Shown piece after piece: positions 30,746 through 37,513 of a stretch of 37,513 bases of DNA (positions within the stretch are counted from its first letter, which is position 1; each line of letters starts with the position of its first letter). The translations under genes and the position numbers were made by a program. Source of the stretch: JBJENW01 sp051880395 (GTDB lineage Bacteria; Bacillota; Clostridia; Lachnospirales; Lachnospiraceae); the NCBI GenBank assembly GCA_051880395.1, contig JBJENW010000344.1, positions 1-37,513 on the forward strand. Direction: 5' to 3'. The notes beneath the pieces were generated by a model that saw nothing but the letters and a program-made list of their open reading frames with translations, had not been told where the DNA came from and did not search any database.

Positions 30746-31327
30746 ATGAGAAATGTTTCTGATTGTATCAATGCATTTATTCCGCTATTATCTACCAAAT
30801 ACGAATTAATCCTTGGACGAAAAGGTGTCGCAGTGACGCTAAAAATTACCTTTGACAAGAAAAGCTGTTTTCATCTAATGGGCCTTCAATATCTTTCTGA
30901 TCGCCCCGAATTAAGGCGAGACAGAGGAAAAGTATTTGATGAAATAGCTAATGGCAAAATAAAAGTTAAACAAATTGAAACCTCAGACTTCTATCATAAA
31001 ATTCGAGAAAGAGTTCATTATCTTCCATTGCTAGAAACAATGATTGATAGCAATGATACGATATTTAAGTATAACACAAAATCAAATGTTTACTCCATGA
31101 TTGAAGCAGATTATCTTATGGAAAATTATATGGAAAACAAAAATCTTTTCTTATTCTTATCAAATGAGTCAGATGATAATTATTTCTGTCGCTCCTTTTT
31201 TCCCGAGAATAAGATGGATTATACCAAAAACCAAACATCATGGACTTTGCTGTTTAAGAAAAAAATAAATCTTATTACTGGTGTGGAAACTATTTTATAT
31301 AACAAAATAGATAACACCCATCCATAA
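30746..31327 (+). CDS. PBECR4-like nuclease domain protein
   Basis: A 193-residue protein. The N-terminal block TKYELILGRKGVAVTLKITF, then FHLMGLQYLSDRPELRRDRG and KVFDEIANGKI, fits the PBECR4 group (phage barnase-EndoU-colicin-RelE-like nucleases), as do the later RVHYLPLLETMID and FLFLSN. Such domains occur in phage- and mobile-element-linked proteins and are predicted RNases. The ATG at 30746 is preferred because the longer frame from 30680 runs through the terminator hairpin; its ribosome site is weak (GTGAG). No immunity or antitoxin gene is evident next to it. Confidence 0.65.
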   Translation: MRNVSDCINAFIPLLSTKYELILGRKGVAVTLKITFDKKSCFHLMGLQYLSDRPELRRDRGKVFDEIANGKIKVKQIETSDFYHKIRERVHYLPLLETMIDSNDTIFKYNTKSNVYSMIEADYLMENYMENKNLFLFLSNESDDNYFCRSFFPENKMDYTKNQTSWTLLFKKKINLITGVETILYNKIDNTHP

Positions 31328-31329
31328 CT

Positions 31330-31376
31330 ACTGTTTTTATCTTGAACTGTTTTTACATAAATATGAACTGTTTTTA
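31330..31376. repeat. Three copies of ACTGTTTTTA before the DJ-1/AraC operon
   Basis: ACTGTTTTTA occurs at 31330-31339, 31346-31355 and 31367-31376, the last two preceded by GA. Spacings are 16 and 21 bases. Direct repeats of this kind upstream of an operon that includes an AraC-type gene suggest activator half-sites. Confidence 0.55.
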
Positions 31377-31456
31377 TAAGAAAAAAGAATCTTCCTGTCT
31401 TACAATACATTTGCAGACAAAGTAAATAACGCAAAAAGAAAGGATAGGTATTTATT

Positions 31457-31999
31457 ATGAAAGCAATCGTATTATTAGCCAATGGTTTTGAGGAAGTAGA
31501 AGGAATTACTCAAATTGATTTTCTGCGCAGAGCCGGCGTCGAGGTGACGTCTGTTTCCATCCACGAAACAAAAAGAATTATCGGCCAATCCATGATCACC
31601 GTAAACGCCGATGCATTGCTTTGCAATATCAATAGCAAGGAATACGATATGGTTATCCTCCCAGGCGGTTTAGAAGGCATGAAAAATCTAAAGGATAATG
31701 CGCAAGTTATTGCATTAATCAAAACATATTGCGAAGAGAAAAAATGGATTGCAGCTATCTGTGCAGCACCATCGATTCTTGGCGAATTAGGCATGTTACA
31801 AAATAAAACTTACACTTGCTATCCGGGCTTTGAAAATTTATCATTCGGCGGCAAGTTTGTTTCTGAAAAAGTAATACAAGACGGACATATTATTACATCG
31901 AAAGGACCGGGAACCTCACACGATTTCGCAGTAAAATTGATTGAAGTTCTTTGTGGCCATGAGAAAGCGTCCGAGATTGCAAAACAAACACAGATATAA
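31457..31999 (+). CDS. DJ-1/PfpI family protein
   Basis: A 180-residue class I glutamine amidotransferase-like protein of the DJ-1/ThiJ/YajL type. The nucleophile elbow is WIAAICAAPS with Cys102; FEEVEG at the N-terminus supplies the Glu (about residue 15) that hydrogen-bonds the cysteine. MVILPGGLEGMKNL and SKGPGTSHDFA complete the family pattern. Members are linked to protein deglycation, chaperone or stress roles. A purine-rich AGAAAGGA precedes the ATG. The AraC-type gene follows after 23 bases in the same operon. Confidence 0.9.
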   Translation: MKAIVLLANGFEEVEGITQIDFLRRAGVEVTSVSIHETKRIIGQSMITVNADALLCNINSKEYDMVILPGGLEGMKNLKDNAQVIALIKTYCEEKKWIAAICAAPSILGELGMLQNKTYTCYPGFENLSFGGKFVSEKVIQDGHIITSKGPGTSHDFAVKLIEVLCGHEKASEIAKQTQI

Positions 32000-32022
32000 A
32001 GTGTTCCAGGAGGGCTGTTGTT

Positions 32023-32874
32023 ATGAAGCAGGTAATGATGAATGTTCCGGTTGATCTTATGACACCGAACCGACAAAAATATAATGATTCTATCTATGTC
32101 ACGAAATATTCTGACATCAAAAATTCAAAAATATATACCACAGTTCAACAGAACCTCCTAGTCATCGTACTGAAAGGAAAAAAGAAGCTGTCATACAAAA
32201 ACTTTGAAACTGTTGTGTCAGAAGGTCAGTTTGCATTATTTAAAAAAGGCAATTATATTATGAATCAGATTTTAACCACAGATCAATATGAGAGTCTTCT
32301 TATTTTTTTAAGCGATGATGTTTTGAGAAAAATAGCGAGCCCTTCTGTCTCCATAGAAGAAGGAGAACAAGACTTCTTTCAGGGAAATATGGTTTTTTTC
32401 ATGAAAAAAGAAGTAGCATCCATCATGGAACTTCTTTTGAGCGAAGAATCCTATGACACTATTTTAGAACTAAAAATATTGGAACTGCTTGAATATATTA
32501 GAAAAAATGATTCTAGCAATACCTTTTCCATGTTTCTAAATACATGCCTTAAGGACTCTGATTTTCGAGAAACACTGTATCGAAAATACGATTCCGTTAA
32601 AAATGTAAAAGAAATGGCAGCACTTATGAATATGAGTTTGAGTACATTCAAAAGGAAATTCAAAGACACATTTGATTGTAGTCCTCATCAATGGCTGACC
32701 GAACAAAAGCTAAATCAAGCGGTTATGCTGCTTGACGCATCCGAATACTCCATTACCGATATCGGATTTATCTCCGGATTTGAATCCGTGTCAACGTTTA
32801 TGGCAGCTTTCCGAAAAAGATTTGGCATATCGCCTGGAAAATATAGGATCCGTCACACAATGAAAAAAATCTAG
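32023..32874 (+). CDS. AraC family transcriptional regulator
   Basis: A 283-residue regulator. The C-terminal 100 residues carry the two AraC helix-turn-helices: KEMAALMNMSLSTFKRKFKD and SITDIGFISGFESVSTFMAA, then FRKRFGISPGKYR. The N-terminal half is a cupin-like sensor (NLLVIVLKGKKKLSYKNFE, GQFALFKKGNYIMNQ). AGGAGG precedes the ATG. It is cotranscribed with the DJ-1-like gene and probably acts on the triple ACTGTTTTTA repeat upstream. Confidence 0.9.
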   Translation: MKQVMMNVPVDLMTPNRQKYNDSIYVTKYSDIKNSKIYTTVQQNLLVIVLKGKKKLSYKNFETVVSEGQFALFKKGNYIMNQILTTDQYESLLIFLSDDVLRKIASPSVSIEEGEQDFFQGNMVFFMKKEVASIMELLLSEESYDTILELKILELLEYIRKNDSSNTFSMFLNTCLKDSDFRETLYRKYDSVKNVKEMAALMNMSLSTFKRKFKDTFDCSPHQWLTEQKLNQAVMLLDASEYSITDIGFISGFESVSTFMAAFRKRFGISPGKYRIRHTMKKI

Positions 32875-32896
32875 ACAACAATATTTCCTGACAACC

Positions 32897-33526
32897 TCAA
32901 GTTAATAACGCTGCTATTCCTTTTTGACAAACACTCAAAAAATCCGGCGGTCTATAACCTGTATTGGAACGTGCGATTGCTTCCTTCTGTTTATCTGTAA
33001 TATGCGAAGCCGGATATAATCCAATAATCAAAGCGATCATTTGCTCAACAATCTCTGCTGCCTCTTTTTTGGAATATTTAGGGAAATTTGTCATCAAAAT
33101 CTCTACCAATCCTCCTGCAACAGGTATTGCCTTTTGTTTGAATTCTACTAGTTTTTCCAATCTGCAATTCTTTTCAAGCAAAGAATAAAGCAGACAATAA
33201 TGCTGCAACATTTTTTCTTTTTTTCGTATGTTCTCGGTGAACTGCCTGCTAAATTCCACCCGTTCCAGCGGGGCAGTCATTTGCGCCCATACCAGTAGTT
33301 CATCCCCCCACTCCGCTAATTCATATCCTAACAAATCAAGAATAATTTCATCCTTCGTTTTGTAATATGTGTAAATGGATGATCTTGTAAGCGTTGTGAT
33401 TTCAGAAATTGCTTTTATATTTACTTTCTCATAGCCACCTTCATCAAATAAGAAATCACAAGCTTTTATAATCTCCCACTGCCGTTCTTCTATTTGTTCC
33501 TTTGTTCTTGCTCTTTGAAAATCCAT
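32897..33526 (-). CDS. TetR family transcriptional regulator
   Basis: A 209-residue TetR protein. The DNA-binding part is EIIKACDFLFDEGGYEKVNI then KAISEITTLTRSSIYTYYKT and KDEIILDLL. The C-terminal region (AEWGDELLVWAQMTAPLERV, EIVEQMIALIIGLYP) resembles TetR_C of the TetR/AcrR type. AAGGTG precedes the ATG. It is divergent from the short-chain dehydrogenase gene and the spacer holds an inverted repeat, so it likely regulates that gene. Confidence 0.88.
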   Translation of the reverse strand: MDFQRARTKEQIEERQWEIIKACDFLFDEGGYEKVNIKAISEITTLTRSSIYTYYKTKDEIILDLLGYELAEWGDELLVWAQMTAPLERVEFSRQFTENIRKKEKMLQHYCLLYSLLEKNCRLEKLVEFKQKAIPVAGGLVEILMTNFPKYSKKEAAEIVEQMIALIIGLYPASHITDKQKEAIARSNTGYRPPDFLSVCQKGIAALLT

Positions 33527-33560
33527 TCCTTCACCTTTTTCACATATGCTACTTTATTTA

Positions 33561-33594
33561 CGGTAATAGTATAGCATAATGGCACTTATTACCG
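33561..33594. promoter_or_regulatory. Inverted repeat spanning the dehydrogenase start codon
   Basis: CGGTAATA (33561-33568) and TATTACCG (33587-33594) are perfect arms 18 bases apart. They enclose TATAGC/TATACT-like promoter boxes for both directions and the ATG at 33579. It is a candidate operator for the TetR gene at 32897. Confidence 0.5.
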
Positions 33595-34403
33595 GTGCTT
33601 CTTCCGGTATCGGACTGGAAACCGCCCTTTTGTTTTTGAACGAAGGGTTTAAAGTATACGCCTGTGCCAGACGGTTAGAACAAATGGAAACAATTCGACA
33701 AAAAGGCGGAGAACTTGTTTCCCTCGATTTAACCAGCGAGGAATCCATGGAACAATGTGTTCATTTTGTACTTGAGAAAGAGGGACATATCGATATTTTA
33801 GTCAATAATGCCGGATATGGCTCCTGCGGTTCTATTGAAGATATTCCTATGGAAGAGATCCGACATCAGTATGAAGTGAATGTATTCGGTTTAGGGCGAA
33901 TGATACAGCTCGTTCTCCCTTCCATGCGGAAACAAAAATCAGGAAAAATCATCAATATTTCCTCTATGGGCGGACGTTTCACCTCCCCTTATGGCGGTTG
34001 GTATCACTCAACAAAATATGCTGTAGAATCAATCAGTGACGCATTGCGTATGGAAGTAAAACCATGGAATATTGATGTTATCATCATCGAACCCGGCATG
34101 ATTCAGACAAATTGGGGCGTTATTGCTGCGGAAAACATCCGTAAGTTTTCCAGTCACAGCGCATATAAAAAACAGGCACAAAATGCTGCCCTATATTACG
34201 AAAAACGTTATAAAAATGTACATGACAAACTGTCTGATCCCAAAGAGATTGCCCATACGATCAGAAAAGCAGCCCTGTCTCCCCATCCGAAAACACGTTA
34301 TTTGACTGGAAAATATTCGTTTCTGTTTATTTTTCTAAGAAAAATATTAAGTGATAAACTATTTCAGTCTGTTTGCTGTACTTCAATGGGGCTCCAGTCT
34401 TAA
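33579..34403 (+). CDS. Short-chain dehydrogenase/reductase (SDR)
   Basis: A 274-residue classical SDR. The NAD(P)-binding motif TGASSGIG is at about residues 5-12, NNAG at about 80, and the catalytic Ser-Tyr-Lys in NISSMGGRF and YHSTKYAVESISDALRMEV, followed by IIIEPGMIQTNWG. It acts on a steroid, fatty or similar alcohol/ketone that cannot be named. The start leaves only MALI before TGASSGIG, two to four residues shorter than normal, and no Shine-Dalgarno site stands before it. A -10-like TATAGC lies nine bases upstream, so the mRNA may be leaderless. The gene is divergent from tetR. Confidence 0.88.
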   Translation: MALITGASSGIGLETALLFLNEGFKVYACARRLEQMETIRQKGGELVSLDLTSEESMEQCVHFVLEKEGHIDILVNNAGYGSCGSIEDIPMEEIRHQYEVNVFGLGRMIQLVLPSMRKQKSGKIINISSMGGRFTSPYGGWYHSTKYAVESISDALRMEVKPWNIDVIIIEPGMIQTNWGVIAAENIRKFSSHSAYKKQAQNAALYYEKRYKNVHDKLSDPKEIAHTIRKAALSPHPKTRYLTGKYSFLFIFLRKILSDKLFQSVCCTSMGLQS

Positions 34404-34454
34404 TCATTTTTATAAGTGTATTAGGTGTATCTCTAATATAATTATTGATATAGG

Positions 34455-34498
34455 AAAAAAGAGAACCCACCACAGGTTCTCTTCTCCCCTATTCTTTT
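34455..34498 (-). terminator. Terminator of HEPN gene, first copy of a 44-bp repeat
   Basis: AAGAGAACC (34459-34467) pairs with GGTTCTCTT (34475-34483) over a seven-base loop; on the minus strand it ends in a T run. The 44 bases 34455-34498 occur again unchanged at 35437-35480. Confidence 0.8.
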
Positions 34499-34499
34499 C

Positions 34500-34901
34500 T
34501 TATTTCTCCCATTTTTCTTCTAAATATGGTTTTATCATACGAATAACTTCCTCCGCTTTCGCTAATTGCTCTTTTGCAGCATCGAAAGAAATCACGATAA
34601 AATCATCATAATCTGCTTTTTCTCTAAGCCGAAACGTAGTGTCTAAAATTTTTGACAAACGTTTATCAAAAATACCTGTCTTTACATACTGTCTATTTAT
34701 ATATGCTATCACACCCGAATGTTTACTAGAGTCAAATCCATCAAGTGCCGTTACTGCCCGCAATGCGTGAAAGATTGCATAGTAGGAACGATTCACAGAA
34801 GATGCAAAGCTCTTCTGTTCCAATAAAGTCTCTGCATCATGAAATACCTCTTTTGCTCTACTAAAACGATACTGTGATAGCTGAATCACGCTGCTTTCCA
34901 A
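34500..34901 (-). CDS. HEPN domain protein, toxin of an MNT/HEPN pair
   Basis: A 133-residue HEPN protein. The predicted RNase motif R-x6-H is RSYYAIFH near residues 37-44, within SFASSVNRSYYAIFHALRA. Other HEPN features are RFSRAKEVFHDAETLLEQ and the helix SFDAAKEQLAKAEEVIRM. In MNT/HEPN modules the HEPN protein is the toxin and the nucleotidyltransferase the antitoxin that AMPylates it. I chose TTG 34901 because AAGGAGGG lies eight bases before it; a GTG 12 bases later overlaps the antitoxin stop as GTGA. Minus strand, immediately downstream of the MNT gene. The terminator copy at 34455 ends the transcript. Confidence 0.85.
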   Translation of the reverse strand: MESSVIQLSQYRFSRAKEVFHDAETLLEQKSFASSVNRSYYAIFHALRAVTALDGFDSSKHSGVIAYINRQYVKTGIFDKRLSKILDTTFRLREKADYDDFIVISFDAAKEQLAKAEEVIRMIKPYLEEKWEK

Positions 34902-35373
34902 AGAACAATTCCCTCCTTTTTTACATTTTGATAAAAGGGCAGTACATTTTCCCATGCCATAAATTTTTTCATATCAATATCAATTACAGAAAAAANNNNN
35001 NNNNNNNNNNNNNNNNNNNNNNNNNNNNNNNNNNNNNNNNNNNNNNNNNNNNNNNNNNNNNNNNNNNNNNNNNNNNNNNNNNNNNNNNNNNNNNNAGTAC
35101 ATTTTCCCATGCCATAAATTTTTTCATATCAATATCAATTACAGAAAAAACCTTGTCATACTTTAAATTCATATCTACAATAAAGTCAGACAAGTGATCT
35201 TCTGTTTCATCATCCATTGTACCATTCATAAGCAGTGCTACATCTATATCCGAATCCTCTGTATTATTTTCTCTTGCAACAGATCCATATAAAATAATCT
35301 GCACAATATTTTCCGGCATAACTTCCAATATTCCAGACACTAATTCCTGCAAAATATTCTGATCCATTCCCAT
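34886..35373 (-). CDS. MNT-type nucleotidyltransferase antitoxin, interrupted by the assembly gap
   Basis: Minimal nucleotidyltransferase with the motif G-S-x-x-R then SDIDVAL: IQIILYGSVARENNTEDSDI and DVALL near residues 25-45, which bind metal and nucleotide. As written the gene contains the N-run and a duplicated 55 bases. If the duplicate and the N are removed, the frame runs on through FSVIDIDMKKFMAWENVLPF and YQNVKKEGIVLWKAA to a stop at 34886-34888. The gene is thus intact at about 110 residues. The start at 35373 (ATG) or 35367 is not settled. It pairs with the HEPN gene, which starts within its end. Confidence 0.8.
34941..35150. other. Assembly gap with exact 55-base overlap on both sides
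   Basis: N fills 34996-35095, exactly 100 bases. The 55 bases before it (34941-34995) equal the 55 after it (35096-35150) without mismatch, beginning and ending precisely at the gap. This is the signature of two contig ends overlapping by the assembly k-mer. The true sequence likely lacks 155 of these bases. Confidence 0.9.
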
Positions 35374-35436
35374 ATTTCCACTTCCCTTCTTCTTTTCTAT
35401 TTTCATTATACCCAGCCATATTCTCGCCGTCAATTA

Positions 35437-35480
35437 AAAAAAGAGAACCCACCACAGGTTCTCTTCTCCCCTATTCTTTT
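35437..35480 (-). terminator. Terminator of ABC operon, second copy of the 44-bp repeat
   Basis: Identical to 34455-34498. The hairpin arms are AAGAGAACC and GGTTCTCTT. It follows and overlaps the end of the ABC permease gene, ending the GntR-ABC operon. Confidence 0.8.
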
Positions 35481-36061
35481 TCCTTGATTCGAATGGAAAT
35501 CAACACAGAAATCATATTCAAAACAACAACCAAGCCCAAAATAATTACTTTCGGTAGTCTCATATCCGGGCTGACTTTTATATGAAGGCCTTTCAAAAAC
35601 GGTCCGCTTGCACCGATCAAAAAAATAACAAGTAGATACACATAGCGCCCTTTTTCCGCCCCGAATTTGAATAAGATCGGATTATTGATCGCAAGAAACA
35701 ACAGACCACACACCAGACCGCCCCATAACACGGTCCATACATCATCCATATTTCCTTTTCCAAGCATATACAAAAACATCCGTCCTACCAAGACAAGAAC
35801 TCCTGCTCCTGCCATACAGACATAGCCAACCAGATATTTGCTGAACACCAGATCCATTTTTGAATACGGAAGCATCACAGCCAGTTCATTCCATTTCGAC
35901 TGGTCATCATAGGCAACTGCCGTCATCGGAAGCACCGCTCCTAAAATAATGGCTAATACCGAAAACGCATTTCCGGATAATGAGAAAAATGGAATTAAAA
36001 TCATATAAATCAAAAGCTGTTTCATTAACACCAGTAAATCTTTTTTCAGTAGTCCTTTCAT
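35471..36061 (-). CDS. ABC-2 type transporter permease
   Basis: A 196-residue protein with six predicted membrane helices, such as LLIYMILIPFFSLSGNAF, GYVCMAGAGVLVLVGRMF and VIILGLVVVLNMISVLISI. The pattern MTAVAYDDQSKWNELAVMLP is typical of the ABC2_membrane_5 permeases that sit with BcrA/YtrB-type ATPases. It follows the ATPase gene without a gap, so it is the membrane half of that exporter. The cargo is unknown. The last residues (IRIKEKE) are coded in the terminator repeat. Confidence 0.82.
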   Translation of the reverse strand: MKGLLKKDLLVLMKQLLIYMILIPFFSLSGNAFSVLAIILGAVLPMTAVAYDDQSKWNELAVMLPYSKMDLVFSKYLVGYVCMAGAGVLVLVGRMFLYMLGKGNMDDVWTVLWGGLVCGLLFLAINNPILFKFGAEKGRYVYLLVIFLIGASGPFLKGLHIKVSPDMRLPKVIILGLVVVLNMISVLISIRIKEKE

Positions 36062-36907
36062 CTATCTCTCCTCCTTCGTCAAAAATAAGATAATCTCTTC
36101 GAGTGTCGTTTTTTCCACCGGAAATGCCGGATTGATCTGCTGTTTTTTTACCAGTACTTCATATCCAAACCCTGTTTTTTTCTTTCGCACAACGGCATCC
36201 TGCGGAAGACTTTCATACTCTTCGTTTGAAAGCTTTACGATGCCATACTCTTCCATAATCACATCTTTTTCCTCGCATAACACGAGATTCCCCTTATGGA
36301 TAAAGGCAATATAATCACAGATTTTTTCCAAATCGCTGATGATATGTGAGGAGAGCAGAATCGAATGCGTTTCATCTCTTGTAAACTCGTTAAAAATATC
36401 GAGAATCTCATCCCGCACCATCGGGTCCAGTCCTCCGGTTGCCTCATCCAAAATCAAAAGTTTCGGATTATGGGACAATGCCACCGCAATCGCAAGCTTC
36501 ATCTTCATACCGCGCGAGTAGTCTTTAAACTTTTTATCCAACGGGAGCTGAAACCGTTTGATATAAGAAAAATAAACTTCTTCGTTCCAATTGATATACG
36601 TATCTTTTGAAATGCTGTTAATATTTTTCGCATTTAAAACTTCCGGAAAATAGGCTTCATCCAACACAACACCGATATCTTGTTTTACCTTTATGAATTC
36701 TCTGGACTGATTCGATGTCCCCAGTACCGAAATCGTTCCTCTGTCCGCCTTGATCGCATCCATGATCAGTTTGATCGTCGTGCTTTTTCCAGCACCGTTT
36801 TCGCCTACCAGACCTAAGATCATTCCCTGTGGAAGATCTAGGCTGATATCATTCAATGTAAAATCTCCATAAGATTTTGTTACCTCTCTCATTTCAATTG
36901 CATTCAT
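36062..36907 (-). CDS. ABC transporter ATPase, YtrB/BcrA-like
   Basis: A 281-residue ATPase. Walker A GLVGENGAGKSTTIKLI is at about 31-47, signature YSRGMKMKL near 128-136 and Walker B LLILDEATGGLDP near 149-161; the signature has S-R-G-M in place of S-G-G-Q, usual for this subgroup. The C-terminal part has an extra domain (VVRKKKTGFGYEVLVKKQQI) ending in EEIILFLTKEE. It pairs with the ABC-2 permease and is under the GntR regulator. Related operons in Bacillus (ytr) respond to cell wall antibiotics; whether that holds here is inference. Confidence 0.88.
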   Translation of the reverse strand: MNAIEMREVTKSYGDFTLNDISLDLPQGMILGLVGENGAGKSTTIKLIMDAIKADRGTISVLGTSNQSREFIKVKQDIGVVLDEAYFPEVLNAKNINSISKDTYINWNEEVYFSYIKRFQLPLDKKFKDYSRGMKMKLAIAVALSHNPKLLILDEATGGLDPMVRDEILDIFNEFTRDETHSILLSSHIISDLEKICDYIAFIHKGNLVLCEEKDVIMEEYGIVKLSNEEYESLPQDAVVRKKKTGFGYEVLVKKQQINPAFPVEKTTLEEIILFLTKEER

Positions 36908-36911
36908 TTCT

Positions 36912-37286
36912 CTAATCCTCCTCTGAAATCACTTGAAACATTTCCATCAGTTCCTCAAAACTCAAATTGCAGGTCGGTGCGATCTGCAAAATGCATCGCA
37001 TATGTTCTTCGATTTCTTTTAAATTTGCTTCCTGTAAAATTGCTGTATTTTGTTCTGCTACATAAAATCCTTTTCCCGCCACCGAGTAAATATAACCGTC
37101 TCTCTCCAGCTCCTCATACGCCCGTTTAGTCGTGATTACGCTGATGCGCAGATCCTTTGCCAAATTTCGGATCGACGGCAAAACATCTCCTGCTTTCAGC
37201 TCTCCCGATACGATCGCGGTCTTGATCTGTGTGTAGATCTGCTCGTAAATGGGCTGATTATTCGCATTGCTTATAATAATATTCAT
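36912..37286 (-). CDS. GntR family regulator, YtrA subfamily
   Basis: A 124-residue regulator. The winged helix reads QPIYEQIYTQIKTAIVSGEL, KAGDVLPSIRNLAKDLRISV, ITTKRAYEELERDGYIYSVA and GKGFYVAEQ. The short helical tail is typical of the YtrA group, which represses its own ABC transporter operon. It is first in the operon and followed by the ATPase gene after four bases. The GGAGG site stands before the ATG. The operator is the palindrome at 37300-37336. Confidence 0.9.
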   Translation of the reverse strand: MNIIISNANNQPIYEQIYTQIKTAIVSGELKAGDVLPSIRNLAKDLRISVITTKRAYEELERDGYIYSVAGKGFYVAEQNTAILQEANLKEIEEHMRCILQIAPTCNLSFEELMEMFQVISEED

Positions 37287-37299
37287 CTGTTCCCTCCGC

Positions 37300-37356
37300 G
37301 TGCATACTGTTCATACCGTATATACACAGTATGCACCTTATACACACAATTGTCAA
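37300..37356 (-). promoter_or_regulatory. Promoter and operator of the GntR-ABC operon
   Basis: Minus-strand TTGACA (complement of 37351-37356) and CATACT (complement of 37328-37333) are 17 bases apart. GTGCATACTGT (37300-37310) and ACAGTATGCAC (37326-37336) form a perfect 11-bp inverted repeat with a 15-base spacer, covering the -10 and start region. Confidence 0.85.
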
Positions 37357-37360
37357 GACT

Positions 37361-37513
37361 ATTTTTGTACTTTCGCTTTATATGGGTGTAAGTGTCTACT
37401 GTTCTACTTTATGGGCCTCCCACTACATTTTTGAGGTCACCACTTTTTGGGCATTTTTACGAAAAATATCTCAACCGAGGGGGATTTCCTACGCGGACGT
37501 TTCCGGTATCCGG
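37361..37513. other. Window end, no gene assigned
   Basis: The last 150 bases have no supported frame. Minus-strand reading is stop-broken (PDTGNVRVGNPPRLRYF, stop). It could be the edge of a mobile element beyond the window, but nothing decisive is seen. Confidence 0.3.

Noticed and set aside
34874..35197. Plus-strand frame running through the N-run
   Set aside because: It exists only because N was translated and repeats the same 18 residues on both sides of the false gap.
1..37513. CRISPR arrays, rRNA and tRNA genes
   Set aside because: I looked for regularly spaced repeats and for tRNA arm patterns by eye and found none; no cas-type gene is present.
37361..37513. Edge of an insertion sequence at the window end
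   Set aside because: Stop-broken sequence and GC-rich tail hint at it, but no terminal repeat or transposase part can be shown.

Overview
The window reads as low-GC Firmicutes chromosome, most likely a gut Lachnospiraceae (Clostridia). This rests on strong AGGAGG-type ribosome binding sites, sigma-A promoters, protein style, and many Rpn-type nucleases and AAA-ATPase/PD-(D/E)XK proteins. The genus is not decided. It is a draft assembly: positions 34996-35095 are N, and the 55 bases before the N-run are repeated exactly after it.

Layout. 1-2400: a TetR-controlled membrane-protein operon (DUF2871) and an orphan HicB-type protein. 2400-5750: an accessory zone with three Rpn-family nuclease copies (two decayed), a small serine recombinase flanked by a 12-bp direct repeat, and a RelB/RelE-type toxin-antitoxin pair. 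5780-8360: an XRE regulator and small unknown genes. 8510-10660: two tandem palindromes, an AAA-ATPase with a C-terminal PD-(D/E)XK nuclease, a 73-aa partner and a 168-bp MITE-like hairpin that supplies the partner's stop codon. 10695-11620: two small genes, a 22-bp perfect palindrome and another hairpin repeat.

11625-22126 is the centrepiece, a ten-gene minus-strand operon. In transcription order it holds a short ORF that looks like a relic of a urea-carboxylase-associated (DUF1989) protein, two intact DUF1989 proteins (CgdA/CgdB-like), two PII proteins resembling NifI1 and NifI2, a NitT/TauT-type ABC importer (binding lipoprotein, permease, ATPase), a biotin-dependent urea/guanidine carboxylase and allophanate hydrolase. 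The gene set matches the guanidine pathway: guanidine is carboxylated to carboxyguanidine, deiminated to allophanate, then hydrolysed to ammonia and CO2. No guanidine riboswitch was found. Instead there are a short leader with a hairpin covering the first ribosome binding site, an adjacent GAF-LuxR-type regulator gene, and the PII pair inside the operon.

23632-29254: a methyltransferase-fold protein, a small membrane protein in an operon with its TetR repressor (two operators), a Lon-like AAA ATPase without protease domain, and an AlbA_2/ATPase regulator. 29449-34403: a nitroreductase divergent from an HxlR regulator, a possible structured RNA before a PBECR4-type gene, a DJ-1/PfpI plus AraC pair, and a TetR divergent from a short-chain dehydrogenase. 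34455-37360: a HEPN/MNT toxin-antitoxin module between two identical 44-bp terminator copies, then a GntR(YtrA)-ABC transporter operon with a clear operator.
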